NCBI GenBank assembly: GCA_031286005.1
Contig: JAITVC010000105.1
Coordinates: 1-7,673, forward strand
Direction: 5' to 3'
Length of the DNA stretch: 7,673 bases
DNA from: Bacteroidales bacterium
GTDB lineage: Bacteria > Bacteroidota > Bacteroidia > Bacteroidales > P3
The translations under genes were made by a program, and so were the position numbers. This document shows, piece after piece, positions 1 through 5,546 of the stretch. Below the pieces are notes generated by a model. The model ran no database searches. It was given only the letters and a program-made list of their open reading frames with translations, and had not been told where the DNA came from. Position 1 is the first letter of the stretch. Each line of letters begins with the position of its first letter.

Positions 1-2
1 GG

Positions 3-152
3 CTTTTTGCGTCGTTTGCCAAAGGTAAGAAATTTCGTTCCTACCGGGCGAGAGAGAGCATTTTTAAATTTTTGGTTTACATTGGGTCATTCGCACTATT
101 ATTATCTTTCGGAGTAGAGATAGCCAAAATGAAAATAGTGAATAGTGAGTAG
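3..152 (+). CDS. Possible 3' end of an upstream membrane protein gene (partial)
   Basis: This frame is open from the left edge to a TAG at 150-152, giving about 49 residues. A basic stretch (KGKKFRSYRARES) is followed by a hydrophobic segment (FKFLVYIGSFALLLSFG), which looks like a cytoplasmic loop leading into a last transmembrane helix. The other plus frames stop at 26-28 and 115-117. The two minus-strand ATGs I checked (at 61 and 90) stop within a few codons, so this frame is the best coding candidate. The last codons run into the 7-base tandem repeat at 135-169, so the true end of the protein may have been altered by repeat growth. I do not recognise the family. The fragment is too short to be sure it is coding at all. 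Confidence 0.4.
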   Translation, partial: LFASFAKGKKFRSYRARESIFKFLVYIGSFALLLSFGVEIAKMKIVNSE

Positions 153-169
153 TGAATAGGGGATAGAAA
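135..169. repeat. Imperfect 7-bp tandem repeat, five units
   Basis: Five consecutive heptads can be read: ATAGTGA-type units starting at 135, 142, 149, 156 and 163. The first two are identical apart from phase, the third has one change, and the last two are decayed (ATAGGGG, ATAGAAA). The repeat overlaps the end of the possible upstream reading frame. Confidence 0.7.
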
Positions 170-172
170 GGG
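161..172. repeat. 12-bp direct repeat, copy 1 (GGATAGAAAGGG)
   Basis: The same 12 bases occur again at 310-321. Together with the longer imperfect repeat at 229-261 and 324-354 this suggests that a block of the leader was duplicated and then diverged. Confidence 0.6.
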
Positions 173-211
173 GGGACATGGACGTGGACGTCCGTGCCAG
201 CAGACAAGACA

Positions 212-222
212 GACAATTTGTC
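212..222. repeat. Short perfect inverted repeat GACAA-T-TTGTC
   Basis: Two 5-base arms (212-216 and 218-222) flank a single T. The left arm is also repeated directly at 203-207. It could be an operator half-site pair or chance; it has no T run after it and so is not a terminator. Confidence 0.3.
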
Positions 223-228
223 AGTGTG

Positions 229-261
229 AAAAAGGGCTCTTGTTTTGATTGAAATTTTTAA
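229..261. repeat. Imperfect ~30-bp direct repeat, copy 1
   Basis: AAAAAGGGCT at 229-238, then GTTTT at 242-246, ATT, and AATTTTTAA at 253-261 match in order the copy at 324-354. Copy 1 carries three extra bases (CTT) after the shared GGGCT and one fewer base before the last block. Confidence 0.6.
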
Positions 262-270
262 GAAAGGGAG

Positions 271-314
271 ATTATAGGATGATTATAGGATCAGTATAGG
301 ATGAGCGAAGGATA
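271..314. repeat. 11-bp tandem repeat, four units
   Basis: Units start at 271, 282, 293 and 304. The first two are identical except for the last base (ATTATAGGATG and ATTATAGGATC), the third has one or two changes (AGTATAGGATG), and the fourth is degenerate (AGCGAAGGATA). The period is close to one helical turn, so equivalent bases face the same side of the DNA. The array ends about 60 bases before the trkA promoter. It may be a set of protein-binding sites or simply slippage-generated sequence. Confidence 0.7.
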
Positions 315-321
315 GAAAGGG
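310..321. repeat. 12-bp direct repeat, copy 2 (GGATAGAAAGGG)
   Basis: Identical to 161-172. It overlaps the last unit of the 11-bp array and is followed at once by copy 2 of the longer imperfect repeat. Confidence 0.6.
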
Positions 322-323
322 CA

Positions 324-354
324 AAAAAGGGCTGTTTTAATTCTTAATTTTTAA
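324..354. repeat. Imperfect ~30-bp direct repeat, copy 2
   Basis: Shares the ordered blocks AAAAAGGGCT, GTTTT, ATT and AATTTTTAA with 229-261. Its right half forms part of the AT-rich heptad array directly before the trkA promoter. Confidence 0.6.
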
Positions 355-364
355 TTTTTAATTA
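337..364. repeat. AT-rich 7-bp tandem repeat, four units (TTAATTT)
   Basis: Heptads start at 337, 344, 351 and 358 (TTAATTC, TTAATTT, TTAATTT, TTAATTA). The array occupies the place where a -33 element and upstream promoter contacts would lie for the -7 box at 372-379, so it may act as an A/T-rich upstream element for the trk operon. Confidence 0.65.
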
Positions 365-380
365 TTTTTTGTATCTTTGC
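349..380 (+). promoter_or_regulatory. Bacteroidota-type promoter for the trkA-trkH operon
   Basis: TATCTTTG at 372-379 matches the Bacteroidota primary sigma factor -7 consensus TAnnTTTG exactly and is followed by C. The -33 element (TTTG in the consensus) is weak: at the expected 19-base spacing there is only a T run at 349-352. Transcription would start near 385, leaving a very short 5' leader before the trkA ATG at 402. Confidence 0.75.
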
Positions 381-401
381 AACTTGTTCTAACGTTAAAT
401 C

Positions 402-1739
402 ATGAATATAGTTATTGCCGGCGATGGTGAAGTGGGGTTTCATTTAGCCGAAATGTTGTCAAAAGAAGATCACAATATCACAGTCGTTGACCCTCATCAA
501 GAGTTGCTTAAACTGCTTGAAGCTCATACCGATATTTTAACTCTTGCCGGTGATCCGACCTCTATTAAGGTGTTGCAAAATGCTAATGTGGATACGGCGG
601 ATTTATTTATTGCTGTTGTGCACGACGAGCAACCGAATATTTTAGCTTGTATTTTGGCGAAAAAAATCGGCGCTAAACGCACGATTGCGAGAATTAATGA
701 TGCCGAATATTTACGGCAGGAAAATAAAGTCTTTTTTCAGTCGCTGGGCGTTGACCAAATGGTTTCGCCGGAACTTATTGCCGCCAAAGAGATTTATAAT
801 TTGCTGAAACAAACGGCTACCGAAGTGTTTTCGTTTGAAGATAACCGCTTGCAACTTTTCCAAATTCGATTGAGCAAAGAATCGAAAGTGCTGAATAAAA
901 CGTTGGATGAAATTGCGAAGGCGTATGTCAAACTTGATTTTCGAGCTGTGGCCATTGCCCGCAACGGACAAACTATTATTCCAACAGGCCGAGATCAGTT
1001 CTTGGAAAATGATTTAGCCTACGTCGTTTCTCTGCCGTCGGGCTCTGCCGAATTGTTCCGCTTGGGAGGAAAAGAGCATGTGGATGTTAAAAATGTGATG
1101 ATTGTGGGGGCCGGACGTATCGGGCAGAAAACAGCGCTTCAACTTGAAAAGACTGCACAAGTGAAGATTTTGGATAATGACCGAGAACGCTGTCAGGAAG
1201 TCTCTCAACTTTTTGATAAAGCCTTAGTGATAAATGGAGATGCTACGGACATCGACCTTTTGGAAGACGAGCGTTTGGAGCGTATGGATGCTTTTGTAGC
1301 AGTAACCGATCATACGGAAACCAATATTTTGACCTGCTTGCACGCCAAGCGTTCGGGTGTTAAAAAAACGGTGGCATTGGTTGAGAACGTCGATTATATC
1401 GGCCTTTCGCAAAGCGTAGGGCTGGATGCGATTGTGAATAAGAAATTAATTACGGCGAGTTATATCGCCCGATTTACGATTGAAGCGAATGTGGTGGCAT
1501 CTAAGGTGATGAGCGGAATAGATGCCGAAGTTTTTGAATTTATAGTTCAAGCTAATTCCGAAGTTACGCAAAAGCCGATTTATCAATTGGATTTTCCCGA
1601 TGGAGCGATTATTGCGGGGATTATTCGTGATAACCAAGGCTACATCGCCCTTGGTCATTTTAGAATTGTTGCAAACGACCGTGTTGTGGTGTTCGCACTG
1701 CCGCGCGCCATCAAGCAAGTAGCCCGATTTTTTAAATAA
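402..1739 (+). CDS. trkA: TrkA, NAD-binding regulatory subunit of Trk potassium uptake
   Basis: Cytoplasmic peripheral protein that binds NAD(H) and gates the TrkH potassium pathway. At 445 residues it is close to E. coli TrkA and has the full duplicated layout: RCK_N (residues 1 to about 130), RCK_C (about 140-222), RCK_N (about 231-365) and RCK_C (about 373-445). Both Rossmann halves keep the glycine motif, GDGEVG at 7-12 and GAGRIG at 236-241, each followed by the acidic residue ending strand 2 (VVD30 and ILD258). The pseudo-repeat AGD (49-51) and NGDATD (279-284) also recurs in both halves. The ATG lies about 22 bases after a strong -7 box and begins exactly at the first beta strand, so the start is well supported. 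trkH starts 5 bases after the stop. Intact, no oddities. Family and function are confident from motifs. Confidence 0.96.
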   Translation: MNIVIAGDGEVGFHLAEMLSKEDHNITVVDPHQELLKLLEAHTDILTLAGDPTSIKVLQNANVDTADLFIAVVHDEQPNILACILAKKIGAKRTIARINDAEYLRQENKVFFQSLGVDQMVSPELIAAKEIYNLLKQTATEVFSFEDNRLQLFQIRLSKESKVLNKTLDEIAKAYVKLDFRAVAIARNGQTIIPTGRDQFLENDLAYVVSLPSGSAELFRLGGKEHVDVKNVMIVGAGRIGQKTALQLEKTAQVKILDNDRERCQEVSQLFDKALVINGDATDIDLLEDERLERMDAFVAVTDHTETNILTCLHAKRSGVKKTVALVENVDYIGLSQSVGLDAIVNKKLITASYIARFTIEANVVASKVMSGIDAEVFEFIVQANSEVTQKPIYQLDFPDGAIIAGIIRDNQGYIALGHFRIVANDRVVVFALPRAIKQVARFFK

Positions 1740-1744
1740 GGATT

Positions 1745-3223
1745 ATGCGCAAACAGACTTATATCAACTTTCGTATCATTGCTAAGACACTGGGTGTTTT
1801 TATCATGATTATCGGCGCCTTGATGCTTGTTCCGACTATGGTGGCGTTTTATTATGGCGGCCCGGACAGGCTGCCGTTGTTGGGAGCTGCGCTGTTTAGC
1901 CTTTGTGTGGGATTGGTGTTGCATAAAGGCGTTTGTCGAGAAAATTTGAGCGGAATGCCTCAGATGCAAAGGCGCGAAGGCTATATTATTGTTGCGTTTT
2001 CGTGGATTGCCATGTCTATTTTTGGCGCTGTTCCGTTTTTGATTAATCACGATATTTCAACCTTTACGGATGCGATTTTTGAAACTATATCCGGCCTTAC
2101 AACTACCGGATTATCTATTCTTGAAGATGTCGAAGCGTTGCCCAAAGGGCTGTTGTTTTGGCGCAGCATGACGCAGTGGATTGGCGGTATTGGCATCATC
2201 GTGTTTGGTTTGGCGATTTTGCCTTTGATTGGTATTAGCGGCGGCAACAACCTGTTTGCCGCAGAATCAACCGGGCCGACCAAAGATAAGATCCATCCGA
2301 AAATTTCATCCACGGCGAAAACGATTGTGATTATTTATATTTGTCTTACGGCTCTTCAAACCATTTTTTTGCTTTTTGGCGAGATGAATTTGTTTGATGC
2401 CGTTTGCCATTCGTTTGCAACGATTGCGACAGGCGGGTTTTCGACCCAAAATGCAAGTCTTGTGGGCTATAGTTCTTACACGCAATATGTTGTTTCTGCC
2501 TTTATGTTTCTATCCGGTATCAATTTTGGGCTTTACTTCTTTGCGATTACGGGTAAATTTGAGAAGATTTTGAAAAACTCCGAATTGAAAACGTATTTCG
2601 GATTTGTCTTTTTATCGGTGCTTATCCTTGCTATCATGCTGTGGATTACCCATGCCGACAGCAACCTTTCGAAGACCATTCAAGATGCCATATTTATGGT
2701 TGTTTCTATCATCACAACAACCGGTTTTACTGGCGCCGATTATACGCAATGGATGCCTTCGGTCAATTTGTTTCTGATTGTGATGATGTTTATGGGCGCC
2801 AGCTCCGGCTCTACGGCAGGGGGGATAAAAATGGGACGTTTTTCGTTGCTCTTGAAAAACAGCGCAATCGAATTTAAACGTTTGGTGCATCCACGTGCTG
2901 TGATTCCCGTTAGATACAACGGGCAGGCGGTTTCGCCGGAGATTATTTTCCGAGTATTGGCTTTCTTTTTCTTGTATATCACGATTGTCATTCTGGGAAC
3001 AATTTCATTCTCTATCATGGGTTATAACACCGATGCGGCACTTGGTATTTCGGCATCTGCATTGGGTAATGTGGGCATTGGAGTTGGCGAAATCAGTACC
3101 GCACACGCTTGTGCCGAGATGCCTATGTTTGGAAAATGGGTGCTTAGTTTATTCATGCTCATCGGCCGTTTGGAATTGTTCACTGTTTTAATTTTATTCA
3201 CACCAGCTTTTTGGAAAAAATAA
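1745..3223 (+). CDS. trkH: TrkH, membrane subunit of Trk potassium uptake
   Basis: Inner-membrane potassium-conducting protein that works with TrkA. Its 492 residues fit the TrkH/KtrB superfamily, built of four membrane-pore-membrane units. The four pore loops are visible: SGLTTTGLS near 116-124, ATIATGGFS near 225-233, ITTTGFTG near 323-330 and ALGNVGIG near 439-446, each with the filter glycine. Other family marks are QWIGGIG (144-150), GSTAGGIK (355-362) and the near C-terminal GRLELFT (474-480). Hydrophobic helices occur at about 14-36, 45-62, 80-100, 136-165, 192-212, 248-268, 284-302, 337-352, 402-427 and 463-487. An AAGGA lies just 2 bases before the ATG, too close for a normal ribosome site; translation coupling with trkA is more likely. 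Complete and apparently functional. Confidence 0.96.
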   Translation: MRKQTYINFRIIAKTLGVFIMIIGALMLVPTMVAFYYGGPDRLPLLGAALFSLCVGLVLHKGVCRENLSGMPQMQRREGYIIVAFSWIAMSIFGAVPFLINHDISTFTDAIFETISGLTTTGLSILEDVEALPKGLLFWRSMTQWIGGIGIIVFGLAILPLIGISGGNNLFAAESTGPTKDKIHPKISSTAKTIVIIYICLTALQTIFLLFGEMNLFDAVCHSFATIATGGFSTQNASLVGYSSYTQYVVSAFMFLSGINFGLYFFAITGKFEKILKNSELKTYFGFVFLSVLILAIMLWITHADSNLSKTIQDAIFMVVSIITTTGFTGADYTQWMPSVNLFLIVMMFMGASSGSTAGGIKMGRFSLLLKNSAIEFKRLVHPRAVIPVRYNGQAVSPEIIFRVLAFFFLYITIVILGTISFSIMGYNTDAALGISASALGNVGIGVGEISTAHACAEMPMFGKWVLSLFMLIGRLELFTVLILFTPAFWKK

Positions 3224-3232
3224 CTTATCGAT

Positions 3233-4396
3233 ATGGATTTACAAACGTATCTAGAACCCACTTTATTCGCAATTGACGACGATTTGCAAACCTTGATGAT
3301 ACAAGGCGTTCGTGTGTTTTCAGCAATTGATAAATTTCCCGATTTGGAAGGTGTCGATATGGCTATCATTGGCGTTCCCGAATCCCGCAATGCTTGGAAC
3401 AATGCCAAATGCGACCAAGCGCCGGATATTATCCGAGAGCATTTTTATGCATTGCATCAAGGCGAATTTAAACATCAGATTGCCGACTTGGGCAATATCA
3501 AACTCGGACAAACACCCAAAGATACCTATGCCGCATTGGCTGATATTGTGGGTATGTTGATTGATGCAAATATTTTACCTATCGTGCTGGGCGGTAGTCA
3601 GGATTTAACGCTGGCCACTTATCAAGCCTTTGCCTATCGCAAGCAAATCATCAATCTGTTTGCTTTGGATAACCGGTTCGATTTGGGCGATCCGGAACAT
3701 GACATATCGTCTCGTTCGTATCTCAGTCAAATTATCGTGAGCCAGCCTAATTATTTATTTACATGCGCTAATGCCGGTTTTCAAACCTACTTGGTTGATA
3801 AACATGCCATCGAGTTGATGAAAAATCTGAATTTTGATGCTTATCGATTGGGCGTTCTTCGTCAGAATATACAAGACATTGAGCCTGTTGTTCGGAATGC
3901 CGATGTGCTGAGTGTGGATATTTCTGCCGTTCGCAAGAGCGATGCGCCGGGCAATGAGAATGCGATGCCTGTTGGACTTTTTGGCGAGGAGGCCTCGCAG
4001 ATTATGCGCTATGCGGGGATGAGTGAAAAAATGCGAGCCGTAGGTTTCTACGAATACAATCCGAGTTTGGATATAGACGGACAAACCGCACAACTGATCG
4101 GTATTATGCTATGGTGTTTTGTGGAAGGGTTTTATCAGCGTAAGAATGAATTTCCGTACAAAGACAAGGATAAACTCACGAAGTTCATCGTTGCGGTGGA
4201 CGAGCACGACCAACAAGTTGTGTTTTACAAAAGCAAACAAACAGACCGCTGGTGGATGGAAATTCCTGCCAATGAAAGTCAACGCACTAAATTTGAGACT
4301 CATTACATGGTTCCGTGCAGCTATTCGGACTACGAACAGGCCGTGCATAACGAATTGCCGGATAGGTGGGTTTCAGCATTGGCAAGATTTGTGTAG
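3233..4396 (+). CDS. Arginase/formimidoylglutamase-fold protein with degraded metal site
   Basis: Ureohydrolase-superfamily protein of 387 residues, longer than typical arginases (about 300). The core motifs align but are altered. GGDHS is replaced by GGSQD (120-124), so the first metal histidine is Q123. DAHxD is replaced by DNRFD (146-150), keeping both aspartates but changing the histidine to R148. SxDxDxxDP is replaced by SVDIS...DAPG (227-240), keeping D229 while the second aspartate is S231. Three of the six usual Mn ligands are therefore missing. The later EYNPSLD (274-280) keeps the glutamate that anchors the guanidinium group in arginases. A C-terminal extension of about 85 residues (after 300) is not part of the classic fold. 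From memory, this GGSQD form recurs in Bacteroidota and is often annotated formimidoylglutamase; real hydrolase activity is doubtful. It starts 9 bases after trkH and probably shares its transcript. Confidence 0.85.
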   Translation: MDLQTYLEPTLFAIDDDLQTLMIQGVRVFSAIDKFPDLEGVDMAIIGVPESRNAWNNAKCDQAPDIIREHFYALHQGEFKHQIADLGNIKLGQTPKDTYAALADIVGMLIDANILPIVLGGSQDLTLATYQAFAYRKQIINLFALDNRFDLGDPEHDISSRSYLSQIIVSQPNYLFTCANAGFQTYLVDKHAIELMKNLNFDAYRLGVLRQNIQDIEPVVRNADVLSVDISAVRKSDAPGNENAMPVGLFGEEASQIMRYAGMSEKMRAVGFYEYNPSLDIDGQTAQLIGIMLWCFVEGFYQRKNEFPYKDKDKLTKFIVAVDEHDQQVVFYKSKQTDRWWMEIPANESQRTKFETHYMVPCSYSDYEQAVHNELPDRWVSALARFV

Positions 4397-4402
4397 CTTT
4401 GC
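4371..4402 (+). promoter_or_regulatory. Possible secondary promoter over the arginase-like stop codon
   Basis: TAGCTTTG at 4394-4401 fits TAnnTTTG, is followed by C, and lies exactly 19 bases after TTTC (4371-4374), one base off the -33 TTTG. The element includes the TAG stop codon. It could give a longer leader for the lipoprotein gene, but it overlaps a hairpin and may be chance. Confidence 0.3.
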
Positions 4403-4412
4403 AGCTATTTTA
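4394..4412 (+). terminator. Weak intrinsic terminator candidate after the trk operon
   Basis: TAGCT (4394-4398) pairs with AGCTA (4403-4407) around a TTGC loop and is followed by TTTT (4408-4411). The stem is only 5 pairs, plus a possible G-T pair outside, and it contains the stop codon, so termination would be inefficient. Confidence 0.35.
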
Positions 4413-4444
4413 TAGGTGTGAAAAATAAAAAAAATGCTCAAAAC

Positions 4445-4476
4445 GTGTTAAATTTGATTTTTTTTCGTATCTTTGC
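4445..4476 (+). promoter_or_regulatory. Bacteroidota-type promoter for the lipoprotein gene
   Basis: TATCTTTG at 4468-4475 is an exact match to TAnnTTTG. The -33 position at 19-base spacing reads GTGT (4445-4448), a poor match; a TTTG at 4453-4456 is too close (11-base gap). Predicted transcription start is near 4482, leaving about 90 bases of untranslated leader that contains two A8 tracts (4489-4496 and 4501-4508). The region 4397-4573 holds no gene that I can see. Confidence 0.65.
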
Positions 4477-4573
4477 AAAACTTTGTAGAAAAAAAACAGT
4501 AAAAAAAACGGCATTGAGGGGAAGTTTAGTTAAGACAACATTAATTTAGAATCAACACAGCAAGCACAATCTC

Positions 4574-5449
4574 ATGAAAATATTTCACTATTTTATTCGG
4601 ACTATCGCAATAGTATGGTTGTCTTTGGCATGGTCTTGCAATACAGAGCGAATGACAGTTAGTATTGAAGAACAGCAGGCTACACGGCCGATAGGCATTT
4701 CATTGACATTAACAGCAATTTTAGATCCCGAAGGCACTTCGGAAAGCATCCAATGGACGAGTTGTGATCCAACTGTGGCCACTGTGAAAGATGGTGTTGT
4801 AACGACGTTGTCGTCTGGAGAAGTTAGCATTATTGCGAGTACGGAAGATGGACTTAGTCACGATACCTGTTTGTTTACTGTGGTTACCGGTTGCAACGGC
4901 AGAGAGCCGGCCTTTGGAGAAGATTTAGGCGATGTTCGCTTTAAGAGCGACCGAGTTTGGAAAATCGGCAATCAAGAATGGTCGGATGTTGTAACGGCTT
5001 CTAATTGCAGCAATCGACATACTTATGATGGCGGTTCATCCGGCAATTATTATGCCGATTGCCGTTCCAATGAAGGTTTGGGCGATTTGTTTTCGTGGTG
5101 CACCGTGATTCGCTTTCAAGATGAAATCTGTCCGAAAGGATGGCGAGTGCCTACCGAAAATGATTTTGCCACATTAGATATGACGTTGGGCGGTATGGGA
5201 ACCGGAACGGGCAGTTATGTGGATACGGTTAGCCGTGATCAATATGCCAATATTTGGGGCGGTTTGTATGGCGGTTATTGTGGCGCAAACGGCGAACGAG
5301 GCGGGCAGGATTGGGGGGCTTATTATTGGTCTCAATCGGAACGAGATGCCAACTATGCATACCGTTTGAATTTTCATTTGGACGGCTATGTTTTTTCGCG
5401 GGGTTATCTTACCAAAGATAGCGGGTTTATGATGCGCTGTATACGATAA
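4574..5449 (+). CDS. Lipoprotein with bacterial Ig-like (BIG2) and Fib_succ_major (FISUMP) domains
   Basis: Predicted secreted lipoprotein of 291 residues. The N-terminus has K2 and R9, a hydrophobic run at 10-20 and a lipobox-like AWSC ending at C22; tryptophan at -2 is unusual, but Bacteroidota lipoboxes are loose. Residues about 27-104 form a BIG2 domain, with the signature WTSCDPTVATV (61-71) then G-V-V-T and SGEVSIIAST (81-90). Residues about 115-291 match the FISUMP domain: VWKIGNQEWSDVV (128-140), CPKGWRVPTENDF (186-198), YYWSQSE (250-256), AYRLNF (262-267) and the terminal GFMMRCIR (284-291). The mature part has nine cysteines besides C22, so disulfides are likely. Function is unknown; BIG2 suggests surface display or adhesion. 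It has its own promoter and terminator, so it seems a single-gene unit. Complete. Confidence 0.85.
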   Translation: MKIFHYFIRTIAIVWLSLAWSCNTERMTVSIEEQQATRPIGISLTLTAILDPEGTSESIQWTSCDPTVATVKDGVVTTLSSGEVSIIASTEDGLSHDTCLFTVVTGCNGREPAFGEDLGDVRFKSDRVWKIGNQEWSDVVTASNCSNRHTYDGGSSGNYYADCRSNEGLGDLFSWCTVIRFQDEICPKGWRVPTENDFATLDMTLGGMGTGTGSYVDTVSRDQYANIWGGLYGGYCGANGERGGQDWGAYYWSQSERDANYAYRLNFHLDGYVFSRGYLTKDSGFMMRCIR

Positions 5450-5480
5450 GGGTTATTAAATAGACCTTGTTGATAACTAT

Positions 5481-5514
5481 AAATAACGCTTGACTATTCG
5501 AGTGTTATTTTTTT
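5481..5514 (+). terminator. Strong intrinsic terminator after the lipoprotein gene
   Basis: A 13-pair stem (5481-5493 with 5498-5510) encloses a four-base loop CTAT (5494-5497). Two pairs are G-T. The right arm ends in TTT and runs straight into TTTT (5511-5514), giving a seven-T tail. It begins 31 bases after the lipoprotein stop. This is the clearest terminator in the window. Confidence 0.8.
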
Positions 5515-5515
5515 A

Positions 5516-5523
5516 TATCTTTA
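5516..5523 (+). promoter_or_regulatory. Promoter -7-like element for the TPR gene
   Basis: TATCTTTA matches TAnnTTTG except for the last base and lies 23 bases before the ATG at 5547. No TTTG is found at the usual -33 spacing, where the sequence lies inside the terminator hairpin. Placement before a gene that follows a strong terminator makes promoter function likely, though the match is imperfect. Confidence 0.5.
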
Positions 5524-5546
5524 TACTGCGAAAAAAATACTGTTTT

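Noticed and set aside
186..193. Palindrome GGACGTCC in the leader
   Set aside because: Only 8 bases, the pairing does not extend outward, and no T run follows; too weak to call an operator or terminator.
1655..2050. 131-codon minus-strand open frame across the trkA-trkH junction
   Set aside because: Both plus-strand genes have complete, well-conserved proteins here; the minus product is rich in K, R, N, Q and H and has no domain pattern.
3124..3131. TATGTTTG, an exact TAnnTTTG match
   Set aside because: It lies inside trkH, has no -33 element, and the next gene is closely linked to trkH; a chance match is likely.
4421..4508. Several A8 tracts before the lipoprotein gene
   Set aside because: Poly-A tracts are common in AT-rich intergenic DNA of this group; noted in the promoter entry but not called a separate regulatory element.
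5490..5518. Sigma70-like TTGACT, 17-base spacer, TTATAT
   Set aside because: Bacteroidota primary promoters do not use this consensus, and these bases are explained by the terminator stem and T tail.
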